From contig CALWOL010000062.1 of the NCBI GenBank assembly GCA_944383135.1, forward strand, positions 1 through 36,946: DNA of 36,946 nt, read 5' to 3'. Source of the DNA: an uncultured Flavonifractor sp. GTDB lineage: Bacteria; Bacillota; Clostridia; Oscillospirales; Oscillospiraceae. The notes under the pieces were generated by a model. The model searched no databases. It saw only the letters and a program-made list of their open reading frames with translations, and was not told where the DNA came from. Positions 32,401 to 36,946 of this stretch are shown one piece after another. How positions within the stretch are numbered: position 1 is the first letter of the stretch; each line of letters begins with the position of its first letter. Position numbers and translations under genes: made by a program.

Positions 32401-32564
32401 CCCCAGGTCCACACCGTACCGTGCTCGTCCAGGGCCACGGAAAAGTAATCTCCCGCGTCCACCTTGGGGGTCACCGTCAGCGGCTCCTCCGCCGCGGCAG
32501 CCCCGGCGGGCAGCAGGGAAAGAAGCAGGGCACACGCAATAAGCCAGGAAAAAAGCCGTTTCAT
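29439..32564 (-). CDS. Secreted RCC1-propeller plus GLUG-repeat protein
   Basis: 1041 residues. ATG 32564 is preferred because GAGGT lies 7 bases upstream; a GTG three codons earlier lies inside that region. Residues 1-27 are a signal peptide. Residues about 35-400 carry six or seven RCC1/BNR-like blades (SVALDEHGTVWTWGGNGAGQLG, ALKADGTLWAWGDNGMGELG, IYAWGRNDYGQVGNG), a beta-propeller. Residues about 415-490 are an InlB-type repeat (ITLTAQAKEGWLFAGW, VTVRAQFE). Residues about 510-960 are GLUG repeats (GGLFGRVSATGVIKNLG, GGVAGMIDTY, GGIVGHVMEN). The C-terminal 75 residues match the shared end domain (CAASYDESGRLLSTAAV, IRVFLLRSTN). It is probably displayed on the surface, with a binding role unknown. 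A strong promoter lies just upstream. Confidence 0.87.
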   Translation of the reverse strand: MKRLFSWLIACALLLSLLPAGAAAAEEPLTVTPKVDAGDYFSVALDEHGTVWTWGGNGAGQLGDGTTTSRYEAVPVLEGVVDIDAGGDSVMALKADGTLWAWGDNGMGELGVGYKGGNVLTPEQVYLPNQSGVKDFVTGHQYSVVIMGDGTVWAWGYISCGNTIPYNDPCQVEGLDGTGVHTVTCSDQRGFCLFLAGSGTEEDPGRVYGWGDDVYDWYLTDEYFNSRYPREIVFPESQYLTDIRVSEGTIFAVVAGPEPGIYAWGRNDYGQVGNGEKSNNDPVTVPYKITGYSGSAPRYVTPGWGSSPIALHEDGTLWTWGYDTLLVPPFTGTNIPILEEPVQIAMDHTAEAAQGTSHAVALRKDGLVYVRGNNNDGQRGVPEYFGEWKECEFDLNSPVQKQDGTPLALETYDGPVHFLTVEADARQGVVLGSPSDAYEAGDAITLTAQAKEGWLFAGWAAEGVALTDVKSPTLSFSMPEGDVTVRAQFERDLPGMGSGGSFQGTVGAPDADAILISTPEQLASIGVDSAYPLNGSYVLAADLDLSGYASWTPIGTYAAPFTGTFDGQGHVISHLTIDDLLAYGGLFGRVSATGVIKNLGLEQVSIRISGGVDGSCYVGGIAGQMGGNVGSTAQLRNCYVSGSITAQLSSGNLYLGGLAGELDADVSDCFNMASLSGGAGSSTLQSNRLYMGGVAGMIDTYLTDPYVVERCFNEGSLTPSATQSAAYVGGVVGYLNTRVVFRQCYNTAAVWMSPRSYCGRSAYLGGIAGFSDSSLSDCYNLGDVGVSACTQAHYEMACGGIVGMYALGESGQEYQIANCYNAGKVIARTYDTGYAGGIVGHVMENYARLYVRNCLVLSPSIGVYYDYVFGTGSSGPFKANVLGTDARTESSHPNYYLEGIKSEGYTTISYPSYTNRTYESNVKDQEWYENRLAWDFDGTWAMAENQNGGLPYFAWLTESYQLLSYTNGAARVYCRMAGEKLLVCAASYDESGRLLSTAAVQADLENGVTSVPLPLEQEGAEIRVFLLRSTNLRPVALPLVQ

Positions 32565-32594
32565 CACTGTCACCTCACATATGTTATTAGTTTT

Positions 32595-32623
32595 ATTTTA
32601 ACATTCCGCCCCTTTTTTCGCAA
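32595..32623 (-). promoter_or_regulatory. Promoter of the surface-protein operon
   Basis: On the minus strand TTGCGA (32618-32623), 17 bases, TAAAAT (32595-32600), with TGT before the -10 (extended -10). It is followed by an AT-rich leader of about 25 bases. Confidence 0.75.
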
Positions 32624-32659
32624 TAAGCTGAACGCATAGTGTTTTTGCAAAAAGGGCAT

Positions 32660-32698
32660 AAAAATGGCCAGGATTGCGTTTTTTCGCAACCCTGGCGC
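32660..32698 (-). terminator. Terminator of nifU-like/guaD unit
   Basis: GCCAGGATTGCG (32667-32678) pairs with CGCAACCCTGGC (32685-32696) with one internal mismatch. On the minus strand it is followed by ATTTTTA, and it lies 14 bases past the stop of guanine deaminase. Confidence 0.75.
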
Positions 32699-32711
32699 AA
32701 AATATTTCAGG

Positions 32712-33980
32712 TTACAGGGCGAAGGGCCGCTCCACCCGCGCCCCGCCGCAGTAGCGGGCGGCGATGTGCCGGTCATCCCCGTCGTAGAGGAACTGCTCCA
32801 GCCGCTCCACCGGGGTGCGCTCCAGCAGGCTGTCCATGGGGTCCGGCGTGAGCACCAGCGCGTCAAAGTCAAATCCGGGCTCGAAGCAGCCCACCTTGCC
32901 GAAAAAGGCGCCGCTGGCCCGGGTGGCCAGGTGGAAGGCCTCGGTCACCTTCAGGTGGCGCTGCTCGGGATGGCTGAGCCAGTTGAGCTTGGACAGGGCC
33001 GCCGCCCCGGCCACGCTGCGGTTCATGGCGGCGGTGTGGCCCCCGGCCACGTCGCTGGCCACACAGCAGCGCAGGCCCTCCTCCAAGTCCCGGCGCAGGG
33101 GCATGATTCCGCTGGAGACGTTGCTGTTGGAGAAGGGGCAGTGGGCCAGCAGCACTCCCTTCTCCCGCAGAATGTCCTTTTCCCCGGGGGAGAGGTAAAT
33201 GCCGTGGGCCATGATGGTCTTGTCCCGCCGCAGCAGACCGTAGGTGTCGTATACCTGGGTGTAGGTGGGGATGTCCGGGTGGAGCTGCCGCACCCAGTCC
33301 ACCTCGCTGGGATTCTCCGACAGGTGGGACTGCACCGGCAGGTCGTACTTCTCCCCCAGCTGCCCCAGGCCGTCCATCAGCCGCTCCGTGGTGGAGGGGA
33401 CAAACCGGGGGGTGAGGATGAAGCCCACGTGCTTCAGCTCCGCCCGGCTGCGGCAGATGAGCTCCTCGGTGTCCGCCAGGGACTGCTCCGTCTCCTCCCG
33501 CAGGCTGTCGGGGGCGTTGCGGTCCATGTTTACCTTGCCCACCAGGCCCCGGAGCCCCGCCTGCTCGGTGAGCTCCATCAGGACCCAGGCGGCCTGCTTG
33601 TGGATGGTGGCGAAGGCGGAAAACCGCAGGGTGCCCACCGCCCACAGCCGGTTCAAAAACCGCTTCCACACCCGCCGGGCAAAGTCCAGGTCCCGATAGC
33701 GGGACTCCAGGGGAAAGGTATAGGTCTCCAGCCACTCCAGCAGCCGCACGTCATAGCCGATGCCCCGGTTGGGAAACTGGGGGGCATGGATGTGCATGTC
33801 GTTGAAGCCGGGGATGAGGATGGCCTCCCCCCAGTCCTCCACCGGCTGGCCGGCGTACTCCGGAGGCAGCTGCCCGTACAGGCCCACAATCCGCTCCCCC
33901 TCGGTCACCAGCCAGGCGTGCTCCCGCACCTCCAGCCTGTCCAGTTCCGGCGCCCAGATAAAATTGCCTTTGATGATCAT
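32712..33980 (-). CDS. guaD: Guanine deaminase
   Basis: 422 residues. Guanine deaminase converts guanine to xanthine and ammonia. It is an amidohydrolase with a zinc site: PGFNDMHIHAPQFPNRG (HxH, the guanine-deaminase form of this motif, about residue 58), QSHLSENPSEVDW with the third His and catalytic Glu, KTIMAHGIYLS with the fourth His, then AHCPFSNSNVSSG and CVASDVAGG with the metal-binding Asp. The length is normal for the bacterial enzyme. ATG 33980 overlaps the end of the NifU-like gene by 4 bp (ATGA), so translation is coupled. No purine permease or xanthine dehydrogenase is adjacent. Confidence 0.92.
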   Translation of the reverse strand: MIIKGNFIWAPELDRLEVREHAWLVTEGERIVGLYGQLPPEYAGQPVEDWGEAILIPGFNDMHIHAPQFPNRGIGYDVRLLEWLETYTFPLESRYRDLDFARRVWKRFLNRLWAVGTLRFSAFATIHKQAAWVLMELTEQAGLRGLVGKVNMDRNAPDSLREETEQSLADTEELICRSRAELKHVGFILTPRFVPSTTERLMDGLGQLGEKYDLPVQSHLSENPSEVDWVRQLHPDIPTYTQVYDTYGLLRRDKTIMAHGIYLSPGEKDILREKGVLLAHCPFSNSNVSSGIMPLRRDLEEGLRCCVASDVAGGHTAAMNRSVAGAAALSKLNWLSHPEQRHLKVTEAFHLATRASGAFFGKVGCFEPGFDFDALVLTPDPMDSLLERTPVERLEQFLYDGDDRHIAARYCGGARVERPFAL

Positions 33981-34267
33981 GCCTGTCCTCCTCGGTTCCC
34001 CCGGAGAATGGCCCGGGCCTGCTCCAGCAAATCCTCACTTACCTCCTGGATGAGTACCACCTGCTTCACCTCGGGCACCGCCTGGCAGACCTCCTCCTGA
34101 ATCAGCTGCTCGGTGGTAAAGGTGGCGGAGGGGCAGTTGGAGCACTGGCCCAGCAGCCGCACCCGCAGCACGCCGTCCTCCAGACTCGCAATCTCCACCT
34201 CGCCGCCGTGGCCCCGCAGGTAGGGGCGCACCCGCTCGTTCAATACCTGCTCAATCCGCTCTGTCAT
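33977..34267 (-). CDS. NifU C-terminal-domain protein (iron-sulfur scaffold)
   Basis: 96 residues from ATG 34267. It consists almost entirely of the NifU C-terminal domain: VRPYLRGHGGEVEIASLEDG and LGQCSNCPSATFTT, with the CxxC that holds a transient Fe-S cluster. Such short NifU/NfuA-like proteins deliver clusters to target enzymes. It overlaps guanine deaminase by 4 bp. The deaminase uses zinc and not an iron-sulfur cluster, so the pairing may be only transcriptional, or may hint at an undetected metal link. Confidence 0.88.
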   Translation of the reverse strand: MTERIEQVLNERVRPYLRGHGGEVEIASLEDGVLRVRLLGQCSNCPSATFTTEQLIQEEVCQAVPEVKQVVLIQEVSEDLLEQARAILRGNRGGQA

Positions 34268-34318
34268 GGTTTCCTGCTTCCTTTCCGGGGGTGCCTTCGC
34301 CCCCTCCTCTTTGCCTTT

Positions 34319-34347
34319 ATCCTACCATGCCGCGGCCTCCCGGTCAA
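34319..34347 (-). promoter_or_regulatory. Promoter of nifU-like/guaD
   Basis: On the minus strand TTGACC (34342-34347), 17 bases, TAGGAT (34319-34324), with TGG before the -10. The leader holds a small hairpin (GGGGGCGAAGGCACCCCC) just before the ribosome site. Confidence 0.65.
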
Positions 34348-34404
34348 CGGAAAGGGTCTGCTGCGATATGCACAGGCTGCGCAAAACCCCGTTTAGCCTG
34401 TCGA

Positions 34405-34440
34405 AAAAGCGGCGGCCGCCCGGTGGGCGGCCGTTTTTCG
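34405..34440. terminator. Bidirectional terminator in the 34.3-34.8 kb gap
   Basis: CGGCCGCCC (34413-34421) and GGGCGGCCG (34425-34433) form a 9-bp stem, with AAAAA on the left and TTTTT on the right. It can end the TraB-side transcripts before the NifU-like gene's promoter. Confidence 0.75.
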
Positions 34441-34469
34441 TGGGAATCCGCCGTTCCTGCCGGGAATTC

Positions 34470-34510
34470 GGATTGCCACGCCAGTGTGCGCACTGGCTCG
34501 CAATGACAGG
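34470..34510. repeat. REP-like extragenic palindrome
   Basis: An imperfect palindrome, GGATTGCCACG ... GCCAGTGTGCGCACTGGC ... TCGCAATGACA, with a perfect 18-base core. Elements with TCATTGCGAG at one end and GTGGCAATCC at the other are dispersed in many bacterial genomes, including gut clostridia, so this is probably one copy of a repeat family. Confidence 0.65.
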
Positions 34511-34534
34511 CAGGTGCAAACGGTCCATGTTGCC

Positions 34535-34653
34535 GCAGGCGCCGCCCCGCCTGCGGCGGGGACATGGCGGACCCGGGGAGGCCGTCTGCTTACTCCACCA
34601 GCTCCACGGTATAGCCCAGCTCCCGCAGGCCGGACACAATCCCGCCCGGGTCC
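34535..34653 (-). pseudogene. 3' end of a lost second TraB/GumN gene (repeat copy 1)
   Basis: This 119-base stretch is repeated at 34761-34879, shifted by exactly 226 bases. On the minus strand it encodes GQDPGGIVSGLRELGYTVELVE and a stop, the last 21 or so codons of the intact TraB gene, plus about 55 bases of shared 3' flank. The coding differences between the two copies are all synonymous. It is a leftover of a former tandem paralogue whose body has been deleted. Confidence 0.75.
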
Positions 34654-34655
34654 TG

Positions 34656-34748
34656 CCCCATGGGAATCATCCCATGGGGACCCCTTCTTTTTTCACCCCC
34701 GGGGCGAAGTGAATTCGCCCCGGGGCAAGGATTTGCCCAAGGGCAAAT
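34656..34748. repeat. Three consecutive perfect palindromes
   Basis: CCCCATGGGA/TCCCATGGGG (34656-34679, followed by CTTCTTTTTTC and so also terminator-like), CCCCGGGGCGAA/TTCGCCCCGGGG (34697-34725) and ATTTGCCC/GGGCAAAT (34731-34748). They fill the space between the two copies of the TraB 3'-end repeat. Confidence 0.75.
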
Positions 34749-34760
34749 CCCTTGGACGGC

Positions 34761-34879
34761 GCAGGCGCCGCCCCGCCTTCGGCGGGGACATGGCGGACCC
34801 GGGGAAACCGTCTGCTTACTCCACCAGCTCCACAGTATAACCTAACTCCCGCAGCCCGGACACAATCCCGCCCGGGTCC
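34761..34879. repeat. 119-base direct repeat, copy 2 (overlaps the TraB gene end)
   Basis: This is the partner of 34535-34653. It contains the 3' flank and the last codons of the intact TraB gene. The non-coding half (34761-34815) has an internal hairpin CCCCGCC-TTC-GGCGGGG and is almost identical in both copies. Confidence 0.8.
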
Positions 34880-36189
34880 ACCATGTGGCCGGCGCCCACC
34901 GCCAGGAAGAAGGTATTCTCCCCCTCGGTCTCCAGATAGGCGGCCGCCGCGGCAATCATGCCGGGGTCACGCTGGGTAAAGAGCTGAATTTCCAGCTCGT
35001 CGTCGCTGGCGAGGATGGCCGCCTTGTCATACAACTGGGCAAAGGCCTCCGGGTCCCCGTTCTTCCAGGCGGCAAACATGCCGGACATTATCTTCTCCTG
35101 CTCCTCCGCCGCCTGCTGGATTTCCGGGGATACCGTTCCGCCCTGGGCCTGCTCCAGCAAAGCCAGGGCAGAATCCAGATAGGCCTCCTGGTACTGGGCG
35201 GAAAGGCCGTCAAAAATGCCGCCCTGGAAGGCGTAGGTCTCCACCGCGTCAATGGTCTTGCCGGCGTTCACCGCCCGGGCATTGACATACGAATCAATGG
35301 CCATGGCGTTGGCGCTGGTGGTGTCGTCGGCCATGCTCAGGGTGGAGAAGCTGGCGGCCAGGGCCCAGGGCTTATAGGCGTCCAAATCGTGGGGGCCCAT
35401 CCCCAGCAGCTGGGCCTGGGTCTGCACCCGGGCATACAGCTCGGGGCTGATGTGATCGGCCAGCGTGGTGCCGTCGGCATACACCTGGAGCGCCTGGAGC
35501 TGGGCCATGCCCTCCTGGTCGTTGAGGTCCAGCTCAAAGCTCACCGTCTGGGCGGCGTCGATGGCATCCCGCAGGGACTTGTGGAGGGGGTAGACGTTGT
35601 CCCGGTCCAGGTGGATGGTGCCCAGCAAATAGAGGGTGTTCTCCCCGTTGACCGCCTTCCACAGCAGCCCCCTGGAGCCGGCGTCGTTGGCGTCATACAC
35701 CGCTAGAATCAGCCGCTGGGCCATGACCATGGCCTCCTGATAGGTACAGGTGCGCTCCAGAGCCAGGTTGCCTCCCTGGTCCCCCTGGACCACCCCCAGG
35801 CCGGAGAGGAGCGCCGTCGCCCCCTCCTCCACCCCGGGGAGTTCATAGGCTGCCGCCTGCTGGTAGAGGGCGTTCATCACCCCGCCCCGGGTACCGTCCA
35901 CCACCAGGGACCCGGTATCCGCCGGACGCTGGGGCAGCTCCAGCAGGGCCAGCTTATCGGCCACAATGCCGCACATGCTCTCCAGCTGCTCCGCCGTCAC
36001 CGGGCTTTTGAGGTAACTGGTATAATTGTCATCCACCAGACCCAGAGCGTAGCTGTCCGCCAGGGCGCTCACCGCCCAGGCGTCGGGCAGCTGGGGCTGG
36101 GCGCTCTCCTCCGCCGCCAGGGCGGGAAGGGTCAGCAGCGCCGCGGCCAGCAGGCCGGCCAGGCTCCGTCTCCACACGTGCTTCTTCAT
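34816..36189 (-). CDS. TraB/GumN family protein with S-layer-like N-terminal region
   Basis: 457 residues from ATG 36189, with GAGGAAAC upstream inside the DUF815 gene. Residues 1-25 are a signal peptide (LAGLLAAALLTLPALA). Residues about 35-165 resemble SLH repeats (WAVSALADSYALGLVD, SPVTAEQLESMCG, YQEAMVMAQRLI). Residues about 175-455 are the TraB/GumN domain: LYLLGTIHLDRDNVYPL (conserved GTIH), VSFELDL, and the final FLAVGAGHMVDPGGIVSGLRELGYTV (GxxH). Related Tiki/TraB proteins are thought to be metallopeptidase-like, with the His and Glu of these motifs binding metal. It is probably exported and held at the cell wall. The start overlaps the DUF815 stop by 4 bp. A remnant of a second copy lies downstream. 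Confidence 0.86.
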   Translation of the reverse strand: MKKHVWRRSLAGLLAAALLTLPALAAEESAQPQLPDAWAVSALADSYALGLVDDNYTSYLKSPVTAEQLESMCGIVADKLALLELPQRPADTGSLVVDGTRGGVMNALYQQAAAYELPGVEEGATALLSGLGVVQGDQGGNLALERTCTYQEAMVMAQRLILAVYDANDAGSRGLLWKAVNGENTLYLLGTIHLDRDNVYPLHKSLRDAIDAAQTVSFELDLNDQEGMAQLQALQVYADGTTLADHISPELYARVQTQAQLLGMGPHDLDAYKPWALAASFSTLSMADDTTSANAMAIDSYVNARAVNAGKTIDAVETYAFQGGIFDGLSAQYQEAYLDSALALLEQAQGGTVSPEIQQAAEEQEKIMSGMFAAWKNGDPEAFAQLYDKAAILASDDELEIQLFTQRDPGMIAAAAAYLETEGENTFFLAVGAGHMVDPGGIVSGLRELGYTVELVE

Positions 36190-36946
36190 GGGGTTTCCTC
36201 CTTACTCAAATGCAGGCTGGCAATAAACTGCTTGGCGGTGCGGGGGGTGCGGCCGGGGTGGCGCATCTCCCACCGCAGGGCGCCGGTGCGCAGCTGCTGG
36301 CGGTCCAGCTTCACCCCATACAGAGCGGCCATCCGCTCCACCAGATCCAAAAACTCCCCCTGATTCAGGGCCAGATAGGGGATGCGCAGGCCGAAGCGCT
36401 CGGCCAGAGAGGTCTTTTCCTGAATGGTCTCGCTGGCGTCCACCTCGTCCCCCGCCCGGTCGGAGAAGGTCTGCCGCACCAGGTGGCGGCGGTTGGAGGT
36501 GGCGTAGATGGCCACGTTGGCGGGGCGGCGCTCCAGACCGCCCTCCAGGATGGTTTTCATGACAGAATAGGTGGTGTCGTCCTGATCGAAGGCCAGATCG
36601 TCGATAAACAGGATGAACTTGAGCCGCCGCCCGCCCAGCTTGCGGATGAGCCGGGGCAGATCGGCCAGCCCCTCCTGCTGTACCTCGATGCGCCGCAGGT
36701 CCTCAAAGCCGGGCAGGGAGAGCAGGCTCTTTACCGTGGCCGACTTGCCGGTGCCGCTGTCGCCGAAGAGCAGCACGTTGTTGACGTGGTGGCCCTCCAG
36801 CATGGCCCGGGTGTTGGCGATGACCTGGTCCCGCTGGAGCTCGTAGCCCAGCATCTCGTCGGGGCCGGGACAGTCGGGCTCCTCCACCGGGAAGAGCTGG
36901 CCGTCCTCCCACAGGAAGGCACGGCTGCGGGCGAAGAGGCCGGAGC
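36186..36946 (-). CDS. DUF815 AAA-type ATPase (partial, runs off the window)
   Basis: About 253 residues are visible; the frame is open to the end of the window (reading upstream SGLFARSRAFLWEDGQLFPVEEPD), so the N-terminus is missing. Walker A is FGDSGTGKSATVK, Walker B is KFILFIDDLAFDQDD, and IYATSNRRHLV is the sensor-1 region, all as in DUF815/YcjX-type AAA proteins. The C-terminal KLDRQQLRTGALRWEMRHPGRTPRTAKQFI is typical. The cellular role of the family is unknown. It overlaps the TraB/GumN start by 4 bp, so the two are cotranslated. Confidence 0.88.
   Translation of the reverse strand, partial: SGLFARSRAFLWEDGQLFPVEEPDCPGPDEMLGYELQRDQVIANTRAMLEGHHVNNVLLFGDSGTGKSATVKSLLSLPGFEDLRRIEVQQEGLADLPRLIRKLGGRRLKFILFIDDLAFDQDDTTYSVMKTILEGGLERRPANVAIYATSNRRHLVRQTFSDRAGDEVDASETIQEKTSLAERFGLRIPYLALNQGEFLDLVERMAALYGVKLDRQQLRTGALRWEMRHPGRTPRTAKQFIASLHLSKEETP

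Noticed and set aside
25737..32564. Repeated GGC-rich segments as a possible CRISPR array or DNA repeat array
   Set aside because: The periodicity is at protein level (GLUG and RCC1 repeats) with divergent DNA and irregular spacing.

Overview
The window reads as chromosomal DNA of a high-GC gut clostridium, most likely Oscillospiraceae (Flavonifractor, Lawsonibacter, Intestinimonas or Oscillibacter type). The grounds are strong AGGAGG ribosome sites, a QueT transporter, an ECF S component, tandem GLUG-repeat surface proteins, a TraB/GumN protein with an S-layer-like N-terminus, a DUF815 ATPase and an MFS-LuxR membrane regulator. This assignment is an inference from gene content; no 16S rRNA or other marker lies in the window.

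Layout. 1-881: tRNA-Leu(UAG) with promoter and terminator, next to the 3' end of a lost large serine recombinase. 917-9395: a minus-strand catabolic operon (MFS transporter, DUF362 protein, small unknown protein, 3-hydroxyacyl-CoA-type dehydrogenase, CoA-transferase/thiolase chimera, oxocamphor-hydrolase-like crotonase, BKACE-type cleavage enzyme), followed by an MFS-LuxR regulator and facing a divergent LysR gene. Much of this block is broken: at least four genes carry internal deletions and one has an in-frame UAG, while the dehydrogenase, crotonase, small gene and MFS-LuxR gene look intact. 9530-15299: an intact plus-strand unit of a PucR regulator, NCS1 permease, DUF917 protein and hydantoinase/oxoprolinase-family protein, probably for uptake and ring opening of an N-heterocycle. 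15472-17790: a TIR/NB-ARC/TPR protein of the STAND class. 18003-19691: a frameshifted LysR gene and an eroded ABC exporter.

19747-25557 is housekeeping: lysA and uraA are divergent, and uraA has a leader peptide that runs into an intrinsic terminator, which looks like pyrimidine-sensing attenuation. Then come a frameshifted membrane-anchored XRE regulator, an ECF S component behind a 14-bp inverted repeat, galU, and queT with a structured leader that may be a preQ1 riboswitch. 25737-32564: two large secreted GLUG proteins in one operon, the first with an RCC1-like propeller, which share a C-terminal domain. 32712-34267: guanine deaminase and a NifU-like protein, overlapping by 4 bp. 34268-34815: an intergenic stretch of palindromes with the leftover 3' end of a second TraB gene. 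34816-36946: TraB/GumN and a partial DUF815 ATPase.

The proposed logic of the decayed operon is: oxidation of a 3-hydroxy acid, BKACE cleavage with acetyl-CoA to give acetoacetate, activation by the CoA-transferase, and thiolysis to acetyl-CoA. Three of the required genes are broken, so the pathway is probably dead in this strain. The candidates most worth pursuing are the uraA leader, the TIR-STAND protein, the DUF917/hydantoinase unit and the inverted repeat before the ECF gene.
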